The notes under the pieces were generated by a model. It was not told the origin of the DNA and did not search any database. It was given only the letters and a program-made list of their open reading frames with translations. A program made the position numbers and the translations under genes. 64,000 bases of DNA from Xylaria sp. FL1777 (Eukaryota; Ascomycota; Sordariomycetes; Xylariales; Xylariaceae): NCBI GenBank assembly GCA_022578965.1, contig MU400527.1, positions 434,001 to 498,000 on the forward strand. The letters are read 5' to 3'. Below, piece after piece: positions 1-11,971 of this stretch. Position 1 is the first letter of the stretch. The number at the start of each line of letters is the position of its first letter.

Positions 1-1455
1 TAAGTACCGTTTGTCTCCCTATGCCCAAGAGGCTATCGTCGAACGTTAACAAAAGTCAACTTTCTCGCCCGTTTTAAGTGATTCCACTTTCTAGGTTATG
101 CTTTTCCTCGACCATTATACGATACATACTCGGACTGACTTCACCTTTAGCTCTAACGTGAACACAACATTGAAGCTTCACACTCAGCAGTGAAAGTATA
201 TCTATGACTACCTATGTATCGTGCGGGAGGCGATATGTACTATCTTGCCCGATTAATGATCATACCCGAGACAATAAGCAAAAACCGACTCGCAACTTTG
301 TATGCGATAGATCCAAACAAGTGTAGAGATCACATGCAACTTACCTGCTCACGCCATGGATGTACTAAGCAGACATTACACCAGAGAACTGTAATAGTCA
401 TATTTTCCTCCAAGGTTAAGCTTCGAATCCGCGATGAAGCAAATATCCCCCGGTGAATGATCCACGGCGCTTGACTATAGAAAATCCTAATCTAACTCTT
501 CACAGCGTAAGAACAGCTCCTAGCCTCAATTCTAAAGCTTACCTAGATCAGGGGCACGAATTTTCACCTATAGCCTCATCTCTGCGCGCCACGCCAAGCC
601 AAAACCGCCATTGCTGAAATTCCTTTCACCTTTGCGCTTAGCTACCTATATATTAAGATGAGACACTGACGCCTCGTTCTTCGTCACATAGCCAGCTGAC
701 CGACTAGCAAGAGCGTGGAAGCCCCCCAATATGGCATGGCTGAGGAGTAGCCAGCCAGCCAACCGAGGCAGGGATCTTCGCCGTATCCCACCGTTGTTCT
801 TTCTCGCTGCTTTGATTCTTTTGTATACTAGGTATTAGACTACCTATGTCGACCTTGCACGTTTCTGCGGTCAACGGTTCAACACTCATTACTATAGTTC
901 CACCGACGTTTCGCGACTCTTAATTGACTTCCCGGTAGGTAGAATATAGAGACTAATAGATAGGTAGATATCTATAATATAGTATAATTTTCCCATAGGA
1001 GGGAGCTCCGTAGGTATGGTCTAGGTATTCGAATCTAGATCTAGGTTGCTTGTTTTGGGGGGGAGGGGTTGTCCCGAGATCTCTAATAATAGGCAATGGA
1101 AAAACAATACTGGAAACACTGCAACAAACAAAGTCTTTCAATGAGTAGCCCGTGCGGCGTATGCAATCAATTATGCGTGATACACTCGTGGGCCTGCGTG
1201 ACATAGCGAGCAATATAATACAGCACTGCGTCTTATTATTCGTGTATATCACTGCTTCCACTCTTGACTCCTATGCGCCCCTTTCCTGCCAAAATAATTG
1301 GAGAATAAACAATCAGCCATGTTACAAATGAATTCAACAGATATTGTAGATAGATGAATTTCGCAGTGGCCTCCCAGAGATGGGTTGACGCAAACCCAAT
1401 ATCATTTTATAGGGCGTCTCCGGGCGTCTCCATGCGTCAGAGGATATCGGAACTT
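1..1455. other. intergenic, no gene seen
   Basis: Downstream of the ERD2-type gene. Only short unsupported open frames occur on either strand. The stretch 940-1020 is rich in TAGGTAGA-type words like those in other spacers of this window. I saw no tRNA T-loop, transposon coding sequence or spliced gene. Confidence 0.6.
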
Positions 1456-2699
1456 TTATTCGTTCCGCCACTCATTCTCATTGTTCACACCTGGAGGAAC
1501 ATCCTTGTTCGAGTTTGCATGTGACCCTGATGGAACCGCCAGGTCGTCGTCATCGTCATCATCATCGTCAAGAGCTCGTGCAAGTTCGTCAGGATCCTTC
1601 ATTTTAGCATCCGGGTCGACGACTCCCGAGATCTCATCATTCGGGTCGGGCTGTCGCTCGTGTTCGAGCGTCGTGTCGTCGGCACTAATCGAGATGCCTC
1701 GGGCTCCCCACTTCGACCTCCGTTGAGACGATGCATTGCCGTTCTCGTCGCTGCCTAGAGCTGGGGTGCTCTCCTCGTCCTCTTGGTCGTGCTCGAAATG
1801 CTTATTGCCGAAAATACGGTTGAGAAGCCAGCCTCGCCTAATATCATCAGCGTCGACGATGCCACCGTATCGGAGCTTAACTCGTTGTCGTGTGTAATAC
1901 ACCCAGAAGAAATCGAAATAGAGAGCTGTCTGGATGATGCCAAAAATGACGGACACAGCATTCGGTTTTCTATCGTTCGGGTCCAGCTCTCTCCAGATCC
2001 AGTTCAGGCAGTATAGCGCGCGATAGGAACCTAGGGAAATGAGGTAGAACGAATCGATGACGGTTGGGACGCTCGTTTGTCGCAGGAGAAGGAGCTGGGG
2101 CAAGACGCAGACTGATTCGAGAATTTGGGAGAAATCCCAAACCCACTATAAAGAGAATTAATCGTGGATCTGAGCACCGAACGCAGGGAGGGAAAGGGGC
2201 GCACCGTGAAGAAAGACCATTGCTCCTTGCCCTCGAAGATGAGCATTACGAACGGAGCTATAAGTAGCGACAAGGCGAGAATGGCAGCTCCCAGCTTCCA
2301 GGCGATCTCTCGTTCCCTCGTTCGTGGATAGAGCCAGCGCATGATGGCGATGATGTAGATGGAGGAGAGTATATAGAACAGCTTAAAGAAGTAGTTCCAT
2401 TTCGACGTTTCGGTGAATATGTCGGTGTATCGGGAGCAGAACACGACTGCGTAGAGGACCTGTGTGATCCACGAGACGCCTAGCGGTTATGTTTAGCCTA
2501 TGCAACGCTTGGCCGTTGATACTTGTGGTAGGTGAGATACCTTCGGCACTCCGGTTGCGATGGATGGCATATATGATGATGACCTTGGAGAGGAGATGGG
2601 AGACGTCTCCCAAGATGCGAAAGATCTATCACTCAGGTCAGAACAGGAGATATAGAGAGGGCGCTTTGTGCTATGGAGTGAACGCACGTTCCAACCCAT
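1456..2699 (-). CDS. ER lumen protein-retaining receptor (ERD2/KDEL-receptor family) with long acidic tail
   Basis: This is a KDEL/HDEL receptor-type protein, a seven-helix membrane receptor that returns escaped ER luminal proteins from the Golgi by COPI transport. I join exons 2699-2688, 2625-2541, 2479-2205 and 2145-1456, giving 353 aa. The first coding exon is only 12 nt; splicing gives an N-terminus reading MGWNIFRILGDVSHLL, close to the family start MN.FRILGDLSHL. Other family hallmarks are VLYAVVFCSRYTDIF, ESVCVLPQL, SLGSYRALYCLNWIWR and YFDFFWVYYT. The receptor core ends near residue 218, about normal family length. It is followed by about 135 extra residues, hydrophilic and very acidic, including nine Asp in a row near the end. 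Filamentous fungi may also carry a short canonical ERD2; which paralogue this is cannot be told here. The fold assignment is strong; the role of the tail is unknown. Confidence 0.9.
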
Positions 2700-3801
2700 C
2701 TTGCAGCTGTCGCGTCTCGGTGCGCTTTGCGAGGTGGCCTATGAGGACAATGGCGTATCAAGAATGTCGAGCTCACATATCAGGAAACTGCGACAATAGG
2801 AGAGGGAGGTTGTTTTGTGGTTGTTGTTGATAGATGGCGATTATCGCGAGAAATGGATCTGGACTGTCTGGTCTGAGTAGCTCTAGATTAGGTGGCGACG
2901 ATAGTCTCTAGTTTCAGCTGACAAGGGAAGCTCAGCTCCGCGTTCAATGCGATTACGTATATCCCAAGTTGCGACATGTATCTACCTATGTAGGTACGGT
3001 GGGCCATTATAGGAGTAGGTACTGTACCTACATAGGTTTTACTGTCCCAAATCGGAATAGTAGGGATGCAGCCCATGCTGCTTTTAACCTGAGCCTGACT
3101 AAGCCTACTTAGGTAGCCTGAGCATGACCTACACTGAAAGGCAGTACCGCTTTGAATGTGAATCGGCATCTCAGCTCTTCGGCCTCGCCAATCGAATCAA
3201 GAAGTATATAGTCTCACGAGCAGAGGCACGTGAGTGACTACGAGCTTTCCTCGAGCACATGCATCGTATAATTGCCCGCAATGAAGTGGCGCCCATTGAA
3301 ATGTCAAGGACCCTCATTGAGAGTAGGTCTCGTACAGCCCGAAGAATAGATATTGCTGCCACGACTAGAGAAACGATCAAAGGAATCACGCGAGCGGGCT
3401 GGCGAGCAACAGCCATTGCCATGAATGCCATAGCATACCTAGGTAGATATCATATTGCTAGATCACAAAACCAAACATTTGAACCAAGTGCTGCAATACT
3501 ACTGAGCTTATTATTACGCCAACCCAGATATCAGACTGTCTGTGAGCTATCAGCATTAGGTATCGGTGAGACGACATTGTGCGCCAACCATTGGCTGGAC
3601 CGGGCCTGGTGTTACCAATCACTGCGCAAGATTGATGTAGATAGATACACGTACCATCCTCGGCGAGCCAATTACCCACTATCGAATTTCAACTTGTTTG
3701 TCCTTGCTGTTCAAGTTTCGAAATTCGCAGATGCTGTGTCAATGACAGAATGGGTGATGGGGGGGAGAATAGTGGGAATGAATGGGACTGGACTGACTTT
3801 A
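2700..3801. other. intergenic between ERD2-type and exonuclease-fold genes
   Basis: Upstream of the ERD2-type gene and downstream of the exonuclease-fold gene, both on the minus strand. It contains a 14-bp perfect inverted repeat (2984-2997 and 3024-3037) and several TAGGTA words. A 189-codon open frame on the plus strand (3259-3828) overlaps the end of the neighbouring gene and has no recognisable domain, so I do not call it a gene. Confidence 0.55.
2984..3037. repeat. 14-bp perfect inverted repeat, 26-nt loop
   Basis: ACCTATGTAGGTAC at 2984-2997 is the exact reverse complement of GTACCTACATAGGT at 3024-3037. Both arms belong to the TAGGTACCTA word family found in many spacers here. It could fold as a hairpin. 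No gene is attached to it. Confidence 0.8.
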
Positions 3802-4980
3802 TTAATCCAAAACTGCTTCTCGTTTTAACCGCCTTTCAAGCTGCTTTCTTTCTCGTTCTGCTTCTTGGGCTGCCTGTTTAGCATTAGAAAGCTGGATTCT
3901 GGTCATAGGTATCACTAAAGGATCATATTTCGAAACCACGATCCATGTCTCTCCTCTTAGCTCTTTGCCGTGGACATCTTGTATAAAGCGAGTCAGTCCT
4001 TCCATACTCGATAGGGATACCCAGCCGTATTTGCCGTCTGTGTTTATCCCGACTGCTGTAGGGTCGTACATCTCGAACATTTCAGCCAATTGTCTGAAAT
4101 GTGGAAGGACAGAGGAGAGACGCTTCCCTTGTATGTATACTCTGGCTGTGAAAGGGTATAACTCTTTTGGACGAGGAGCATGGCCATACCAGTACCTCCG
4201 TAGCTCGTGTTGTCCTCTCCGTCGGCGAATCTCAACTTGTAATGTAATGCCTTCTTGTAATTCCAGCAGCTTGACGAGGACCGCTAACTCCCGTACGGTA
4301 TCGTCTGCAGGGTTGTGACTGGTTCTTCTGCCAGCGGTTGCTATATTATCGGATGTAAAACCCACTGCCCGAAGTGTGTCGCGTAGGCCATAGGTAATTT
4401 TCGTTTCAGACACTTCCATAATAATGTCTTGTAAATCAACCCATGATGAAAAGAACTGAAGAACTTGGCTTAGGTGTGATTCGATCGTTTTTAATTCGAA
4501 GACCAGATCAAACCCTGCTAGGACCATCGGCCCATTGTGACGTTGCTGAATCGACTGTAAGAGAGTAACTAGCGCTGCCTCGGTTTGTGCAGGCTCGATT
4601 TCTTGAAACTGACCGAAATGACATGTTTCTTTCGGCCCGGAGATTAGTCGCCGTCCTTTGAGCCTTAGCCAGTGACATTCAATAGCGTTCTGTTCGTAAA
4701 AGGTCTGTAGTTTCTGGCTTTGGACAGAAGAAGTGTCCCTTGTCGGTGTTAGTGTCGGTTGTGTTGGTATAGGCCGCGGGAAAGGTAGAACCGCAATGCC
4801 AATATCTGTAAGACCGAGCGGTTCGCCCCTATCCGTGGAAACACCTTCAAAATCGATTGCTACAAAGGTGCAAGAGGACTTGGCACTGCTCTTCAATGCA
4901 TCAAGGGTTGTAATATTGCTTTGAAAAAGGGCTTGCCAGTTCTTGGTCCTTAAGTACCTGCACCCTTCGTGGTAGCGCAT
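3802..4980 (-). CDS. DEDDh 3'-5' exonuclease-fold protein, Gfd2/YDR514C-like
   Basis: A single-exon gene of 392 aa. The middle of the protein has an RNase-H/DEDDh exonuclease fold: D43 and E45 in FVAIDFEG (ExoI), D158 in LAGFDLVFE (ExoII), and H222 with D227 in TSHNPADDT, fitting the HxxxxD spacing of ExoIII. All presumed metal-binding residues are present, so activity is possible. Fungal Gfd2/YDR514C proteins have this fold and are linked in yeast to mRNA export factor Dbp5; QIP-type nucleases are an alternative. The C-terminal 150 residues have no assignment and end in a basic, Arg/Lys/Glu-rich helix. The start is the first in-frame ATG; only about 37 residues precede the nuclease core, so an upstream exon is not excluded. 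Fold assignment fairly sure, biological role inferred. Confidence 0.75.
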   Translation of the reverse strand: MRYHEGCRYLRTKNWQALFQSNITTLDALKSSAKSSCTFVAIDFEGVSTDRGEPLGLTDIGIAVLPFPRPIPTQPTLTPTRDTSSVQSQKLQTFYEQNAIECHWLRLKGRRLISGPKETCHFGQFQEIEPAQTEAALVTLLQSIQQRHNGPMVLAGFDLVFELKTIESHLSQVLQFFSSWVDLQDIIMEVSETKITYGLRDTLRAVGFTSDNIATAGRRTSHNPADDTVRELAVLVKLLELQEGITLQVEIRRRRGQHELRRYWYGHAPRPKELYPFTARVYIQGKRLSSVLPHFRQLAEMFEMYDPTAVGINTDGKYGWVSLSSMEGLTRFIQDVHGKELRGETWIVVSKYDPLVIPMTRIQLSNAKQAAQEAERERKQLERRLKREAVLD

Positions 4981-6291
4981 TTTGACAGCTGGAAAACCCC
5001 TGGCAGTAAGCCCTGGGGTGGCAGTTATGTAAGTAGGGACAGGTGATAGTGGCCTCGGATTTGGGTCTGATATATGATGCTCAATCGGATAGCGCCGAGA
5101 TAGGGATAACGGATAGTGCTAAAATAAGAGTAACGGATAATGCTGAAATATGAGCAGCGGATACCGTGAAAATGATAGATAGCCCGTGGGTATTGCTTTT
5201 TTTTGGCTGAGCTGGTAATTATTGGTTAAAAGATGGGTCAATTGATGTTTATACTTGGATGGGTCCATCAAGGTTGAGAGATGTTGAGATACACAAACCT
5301 TATTGGTGAGTTAGGTCACGTAACGTTCAAACTGTACCTAGGTAGGTTGTAGGTACCTATTGAAACATCTGAACCATACAGCAGTAGGTTGTATTCTTTC
5401 TTTCCTTTCCTTCCTCAAGCAGAATATTTACATAGAATTATACAGTTCTGATCATTGCATCAGGCTTCTGTTCTTTCGTTCGTCACATCACACAAGTGCT
5501 TTGGAGATGGGTTGGTGGGGAGTTGGGGATCCCGGTTGAGAGGCTCTTGCTATCTTCTTCGTCTTCAGCTAAGCAAGGCCATCATCACGCAGTAAAAAAT
5601 ATCATTGGCAAGATCCTTGGGCTAGCTAGCTAGGCTTGGAAGCGCAGCATTGTACCTAAATAAATTTTCACGTCAAAGTTCATCTTTGATATATATACCT
5701 TGCTGCACCTTTGCTTGCTTGCAATCGAGTCTGCAAAACAACCTCCTGGATAACGGTTGTGAGAATAAAGCACTAAAAACAGCACCGCTAACCAGGCCCT
5801 CTAGATTTACTAGGTTACGCGATATGATTTTATTACGATTCTCGATTAACTGACTGACTAAATGTATTTCTAGTCGTAATAGTTAAACTTTTGACCCGTT
5901 TTAGATCGCGAAGCTATAAACTTCAGGTTTAGTCCTTTAAATATGTACTCGATTAAAGTATTATCTTACTCCTAAAGTCCGTTTAACTACCTACAGTACC
6001 TACTACTACCACATACCCCGTAACTTACGATATGAGAAATTATGCAAAACTTTATGCTTGCATCGTAGTGGATAGTCGTGTGGCTGAGTCAGCGTGGGAC
6101 TGAGAGCACAAGCCACAGTTATGGTGGGATGACCTTGGCGCGTGTTCACGACGCGTCTCTCATACTAATCTGAACATTGTATAGTTACGTCAATTCGCCC
6201 ACAGTTAGCGATTTCAAGGATATTGGTTTATTCAATGTCTAGCAATGATATTATTCTATAGAAATCACGGCAGACCACCATCGTGACCGTC
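4981..6291. other. intergenic with minisatellite and AT-rich stretch
   Basis: Between the exonuclease-fold gene and the divergent Ame1-type gene. It holds a 24-bp tandem repeat (5086-5180), a TACCTAGGTAGG word cluster near 5335-5360, and an AT-rich stretch at about 5780-6010 that looks mutation-decayed. No coding sequence is supported. Confidence 0.55.
5086..5180 (+). repeat. 24-bp degenerate tandem repeat, about 4 units
   Basis: Units start CGGATA at 5086, 5110, 5134 and 5158 with exact 24-bp spacing. They share a pattern of CGGATA followed by a purine-rich A-run. The fourth unit is partial. Divergence between units is mainly transitions. Confidence 0.8.
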
Positions 6292-8582
6292 ATGGCCACC
6301 AGTAAGTCCGGATTCTGTTCGGCGTTGAGAACTCACCGCTAACCCAACATGATTAGGCAGAGAGGAGCGCATGCAACAGCGCATGCGAGGGGCCGGGTAC
6401 AGCTTCCCAAGCTTTACTGATATTATCTACCACTTCGACTGTGCTAATTCGTTGTTAACAGGCGTCATGAAGTCGCCGATGACTCCTTCGGCTTCGTTTT
6501 ACCCGTTGCCGAGACCTCCCCCGATCCATCTCCCTCCTTACCCCAGATCCGATCAGAGCCTAACACCTCTGCGAAGCGACGGCGACTGGATAACGAGCCT
6601 GGATCAGCAGATTCACAACCATCGAGCGCTTCGGTTGCGACGAGGTCCTCAGCGCGGCTTAGTAGCGGACAGAAACCCACCCAAATCAATGCGATACAGC
6701 AAGAGGTGGTGCGAGCAACTGGTTCACCGCATGTGGATTCTCCGCCCACAACAACGAGAAGAATCTCGGCCCGCTTAAGCAGCCTGGATTTGAACTACCG
6801 AGGTATCCACCAGGATGCTGCCAATGGTGATGCTCATCGCAGCTTGCCGGCTGTTGAAATCACCATGGGAGAGGCACAAGACCAAGGAGACTTGGAAGCC
6901 TCGCCGGAACCCGCCCCACGACCGACTCCGGGAGTATCACAGGAATCCGCATCATCAAAACGTTCTGACGAGTCTATGATAGACTTGGTGGAAGAAGTTA
7001 TGGAAAGCCCAGTCACAGCTCCTGGGAGCGGCCGACGCCGTCGTATCGAACGGACAGATGCTATAACCCAGAGCACGAAGCTGCAAAGGGTGGTCATGCA
7101 AGAAGACGAATCAGGGATCACTGGCGAATTTGCAACGTCTTCTCCGTTGGAACGGAAAGTTAGGCAGAGCATGGCAACAGTGGGCACTTTATCTGCAAGG
7201 ACCACGAGAGCAAGTGTAAGGAAGCCACCATCATCTCCAAGTGGGGCGCCTCACGAATCGTCACCACTGGCGCACCATTCTCGCCGAAGTAATAGCACAG
7301 CAGCGACGGGTTCTGCTCGGTCTACGCGGAGCCAACACCGTCGAACTACTCCTAACGTCGTCAACTTTCATGAACTTTCTTCACCCCCGGACGCTGCAGG
7401 CACTAGTAGTGCTAGGAAGCCTCGGCCGAAGCGGAAGAACACAGAGACTATACTTGAATCTCCGTATGAGATTGATGAGAGTGCGGAAGAGGATCAACAG
7501 GTCGAGATAGAAATTGAGGCTGAGGCCAACGTCGACAATGAAGAAGCTGAAGAAGTTGACGACCATGAGGCCGCCCGTCGAATTGGTCGCAAACGTCCTC
7601 GAGTCAGCCCTCGTCATGAGCAGCTGCCCGACGATGCGGATACTGTAGACTCCCCAACTGCCGAGGTGGAACGGCCTACTAAGAAGAGCCGATCAAGGCC
7701 AAAAAAAATCAGTCCAGCGAAGCAAGCACAACCCAAGGCTGTCAAGCGGAAAACAAAGCCCTCTGCGAGACGGAAAAGTGATGGAGATTCCATTCCCGTC
7801 ACAGTCCAGAGATACACGAAGCCATTATCGCGCAACGATGATCATACAGATGAGGATATTCTTAATACCGAAATACCCTTTACCGACCATAAGTCTCCCA
7901 ACGTCGTTGATGTAGTGCTACAAATGTGCGAGGAGTCGTTAGACAAATATCTTTCCGCATTGCACGAAGAAGCGATCCAAGCCGATGGGTCAGCGAGTAG
8001 AAAGATATATAGAACAAAGCTCCGAGTCGTAGAAGCATTTCAAGAGGAATTACGGACACGACTACAAGCGCAAGTGAGTTCTCCTAGGTGTCCCTCTACC
8101 ATTCATGACTAACCAGCGTAGACCATCGTCCTCGACAACCTACGTACGCTTAAGAAGCGGGTGCGAGCTGCGCAGAAAGAGAAGGTTTCACTCCGTAATG
8201 AGATACTGAGAATTCGTGCCGAAAGGGAGCAGGTAGCTCTCAAGATGGACGCTGTCAGAATGCGACACGAGACGGCAAATGAAGAGTCGCTGGTGAGTTC
8301 TCGTTCCTTCTAGTGAATAGCATGAGATACTAATACAATCAGCGCCAACTGGGACTATCCTCTGCCATGGACGACATTGAATTGGCCATCGAAAACGGTA
8401 AAATGGCGCCCGAGCTGAACCCCAAAGAACAACGAATGGCGGAATTAGCAAATCTAGACATCTTGATCTCTCAGATTACGAACCAAGTCAGCGCAGCAGG
8501 CGAAGGAGGCGGAACACTGAAACAGATTAAAGATTTCAACATGTTCCTTGAGCGCGCTGCCATCGCCCTTGAGGGCAGATGA
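6292..8582 (+). CDS. inner kinetochore protein, Ame1/CENP-U (Mis17) family
   Basis: Exons 6292-6301, 6357-6396, 6462-8073, 8122-8292 and 8343-8582 give 690 aa. The N-terminus after splicing reads MATSREERMQQRMRGAG. An Arg-rich start of this kind, a following KRRRLDNEP patch and a C-terminal coiled coil fit fungal Ame1/CENP-U, which pairs with Okp1/CENP-Q in the COMA/CCAN complex; the Ame1 N-terminus binds the Mis12 complex. The middle (about 100-500) is low-complexity and charged, with several RxSAR and KKxRxRPKK patches typical of DNA-contacting disordered regions. From about residue 500 to the end the sequence is helical with heptads, as expected for pairing with CENP-Q. All four introns have good donors (GTAAGT, GTACAG, GTGAGT, GTGAGT) and preserve phase. 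Family assignment is from motif memory, so moderate. Confidence 0.75.
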
Positions 8583-11500
8583 TTGGAACATACATTATGA
8601 GCTTCTTGACGTATGTATGGTTAGTAACGATGAGACGAGAACATGATAATGTGGATATCACGGGCTGTTATGCCATGTTGAATCTGTGTACTTTGTCTGA
8701 TCAGGTACTTTTTGGTGTTTTTAGCTCACATGGTGCCGTTGGTCTATCTTCATGATGCCGAACTGTCGGTTTTGCGAGGCTGGCAGATACGGGTACTATA
8801 AAATCATGAGCTGTCAAACCCTGATATCTTGCTGTGATCTGCGTTTGTGCATCTGCTGTATCATTTTGATTCACGTTTGTGAGGGAATGATACTTACCAG
8901 TTAGGGTGGGGCATCACTACCCATAAACCCTACCTTAGGGAGTACACTTACATCACACTGTCACATCTCCTATTTCTACCTATGCAGACGCTGGAATGAT
9001 TCCCTGCCAATGCTCGCAAAGCTTGCATCGCTTACTCCGTGTACCGGCAGTCTGGTGACGTGACACGAAGCAAGTATCCCCGGCACATATATCGCTTCTA
9101 GAGAATGCAAGAAACAGCAACTCACTAGCATCTAGTGTTGCGAACCCGGCCATTCATTACTTCGCTGTCCGGGGTCATATTGAGGCGAGACTTCGGCTAG
9201 TCCGGGCTCCCGGTCTACGGCGTTGAGCAAGCAACGAGTGATGTGATGATAACGGCACGCACATACCGAACGAACTCTCTCCACTGGAGCAGGCAGGTAT
9301 TGATTACGCCAAGCCTCGGGGATGGCGCGGGTAGCGGCAGCAACACCCTTTGTGTAGTGTAGTAAGACTCTTCACACAAATACTTGGTCAAACTCGGAGA
9401 CAAATTATTTTTTTGCTTTGCATGGTGGTGTTTGGTCATACCTGTCACAAGAGACCCGACGACGAAAATTAGACTTACACAGAAGTCGATCTTGTAATTG
9501 GGTGGTTGGTCACATTTGGGAATGTGCACACATACACAGATAAGATATAAACAAAATAAAAGGGAAGGAAACACGTATCCATCAAGTGAATAACTTGATT
9601 CGGTTATTTCTTCGGGCAGACTAGATAATTCTGTCACATAACGTAGTCACTTTTGAGGCTTGACGCGGGAGGTGTGACAAACAAATTTTTATGATTGTAT
9701 CCCTTCTGAGTACGCCGAGTATGGGATGCTGTTTGGCATGTACGTAGTCTGCGAATAAATTGATACGCAGCATTATTGAGGGAGCCCAAGTAGATAGGGA
9801 GGTATGGTAATGAGAATCGTGGCTGTGTCTGAGAACGTGTCAGCAAACTGGCAAGATAGCTAGTGTACGCAGTAAGTGCGTATGCCGCAGGACTACATAG
9901 TATACGTGGAAGCACATTACCAACATCCAAGGATAAGCTGAGATGATAAGTAGGCAGATATGAAAGATATCGTTGCTGCATCCTGGTCAATCTTGGGTAC
10001 GATTGGGTATTACATTACATTCACCACATCAACAAACACACTAGACATACCAATCCCATGTATAACATCGTGTTAAAAGGCACCACCGCATCGACACTCG
10101 ACGAATTGCCGAGATATCTATACTTACGTAGGCCCGACCTTCGGCAATGCATCACCGGACCCTGAGTCCGGGGCTGCCAGTAGTCAGTAGTGTGCGTGTC
10201 GAGGAAGATCACAATGTTTCAGAACGGGCTCCTCTTCCCCAATGCGGAGTAAGTGATGCTTCGAATGGCGAGTTGGGTTGTTGACCGCCGCCACTTACGA
10301 CAGCTAGCATGAATGTCGGTTGAGGGGGGGTGCTATGATGATTTGTGCTAGGTAGATGCATGATCAGCTGGTCAGGGATGTAGGAAATGTATGTATAATG
10401 CAGGAGGTATTGCGCGGTTTTACAATACCTGGGTACATACCTACCTGCCTGCCTGCCTACTTACACCAGATCATCTAGATACCTACACGTATAAGTACTA
10501 CGTAAACTACCGGTACCTTGAGTAGGTACTTTACCTACCTATACATAATATCTACTAATAATCAAGGAATACGGGCAACAAGTGTATACTATGTATACAC
10601 TACTGTAAGCCCTGATTTTGTTTAGTTCATCCAGCATGAAGACGATGATTGGTCACGGGTTCCATATTGGCTTGTTGATTGGATGCCATCTTGGCAAGGG
10701 CTCCTCGCTGGGGAAGAGATGACGAAGGTACCGGAGTTTGTTGATTCAAGTTGGTCTGGGTCGGTCGGTCAATTTGACTGGGTCGGCTCAAGCTTTGTGG
10801 CTTCTGGGGCCTGCACGTGAAGAGTAGCGTAGGTATACTGATAAGTACCTATTCTGTGGAAACCCCCGTCTGCCACTGCAATACTACTATGTAGCTAGGT
10901 ACCTCTCGCGAGCCAATTGCCGGTTGTGTTTTGAGGTGCTAGTCAGACCATAAAAGTGGACTCGCTGTAGGTCCTTTAGATTAGCTGCGGAATGGTAGCT
11001 ACACTGCATGCACCAGCATAATGTGGATTGCTTCATACACCTATACGTACATTAGGTAGTACACGAGGTAGAAGTACCTGTAAATACTGTATTCTTATGT
11101 TGCTATCTGCAAGTGTCTGGTATATGTGTACCCGGCTAGTCCCGCTCTGATAGCAATTATCTGCTATGTAGCTGGCTATAGGTTGCGTGTACATGCCTAT
11201 CTATCTACATCCTTAGATGGGGTTGCATGTTCACTACTAGGTAAGTACAGATACATAGCTTAGTACTTTTTGCAGTGTACCGATACCTGTAACCTCAGAA
11301 GAAAGGGAGGTTACCAACTGGGTTGAAGCTGAACGAACAAAGGATCTGACGGTGGACTGGCTGGCTGCCCCGGTCCTGCCGTTATAACCGCCTACTCAAT
11401 TCGTGTATAAATGTGCCTCTGTTCCTATCCTGCCGTGTCCGTGTCCTTTTCATCCCCTCATTTTATCGACATCTAGATATAAACCGATCTTGTCGCATCC

Positions 11501-11594
11501 ACGATCCCTACCTCCGTGATCAACACGTATCAGACACCTTGAAGCGTCAATTCGTTCTATACCTCCACATCTTTCTCATACAGACATAGAAATC
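8583..11594. other. 3-kb gene-poor spacer with TAGGTACCTA words
   Basis: Several open frames of 60-140 codons at 9215-10212 lack recognisable domains and splice support. From about 10430 to 11290 the sequence is dense in GTACCTA/TAGGTA words and includes a short (CTGC) run near 10445. A short frame starting ATG at 10214 meets a good-looking GTAAGTGA donor after 12 codons but leads nowhere convincing. No gene called. Confidence 0.5.
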
Positions 11595-11971
11595 ATGCCT
11601 GCTCCTCAAGAACCCCAGCAACAGGCCCCCATGGAGATGAGCTCGACCTCCGCTCCTAGCGTCGTCACTCAACAACCTGTATGTTGATTATACTCCTCCA
11701 TCCACCACCTACTTATCCTCTTTCCTTGGCCTGGAATTCACCTTCTGTGTGCTCTCGACTCCGATCTCATGCCTGCCCTATTCGGGCTAGCTTGTCCTTT
11801 TACCCTGAGTACCTATGGTAATGCAAAGGTGACTAAGGACTCCTGTTTGGCTAATAAATTCCTTCATAATAGGCCGCTGAACCCCAACCCGACATGTCCC
11901 TCCGAGGTGGTGAGGAAGCAGGATGCGAGGTCTGCTGTGGACTTTGCGCATGTGACGAGGGCTGCTGCTAG
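11595..11971 (+). CDS. small Cys-rich protein (60 aa), one intron
   Basis: Exons 11595-11678 and 11873-11971 give 60 aa. The donor is GTATGT, and the acceptor follows GGCTAATAA and ATAATAG. Phase is preserved. The first 40 residues are Pro/Gln/Ser-rich and disordered, then a SLRGG segment leads to the end CEVCCGLCACDEGCC, with seven Cys in fifteen residues and the stop straight after. A disordered head with a short C-terminal Cys knot resembles fungal CYSTM-like or metal-binding small proteins, but I cannot assign it to either. No signal peptide is visible. The 5' leader is long and pyrimidine-rich (about 11430-11594), like a highly expressed fungal gene. Function unknown. The same reading frame remains open after this stop (see next entry). 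Confidence 0.6.

Noticed and set aside
1385..1726. Ser-rich plus-strand open frame
   Set aside because: Antisense shadow of the Asp-rich tail of the ERD2-type gene.
3259..3828. 189-codon plus-strand open frame
   Set aside because: Overlaps the 3' end of the exonuclease-fold gene, contains a TACCTAGGTAG spacer word, and shows no domain or splice support.
9215..10212. Three consecutive minus-strand open frames (63-140 codons)
   Set aside because: No domains, no compatible splice sites joining them, and composition like surrounding spacer.
10214..10250. ATG with 12 codons then a GTAAGTGA donor
   Set aside because: Joining to the next plausible acceptor gives an immediate stop, so no gene can be built.
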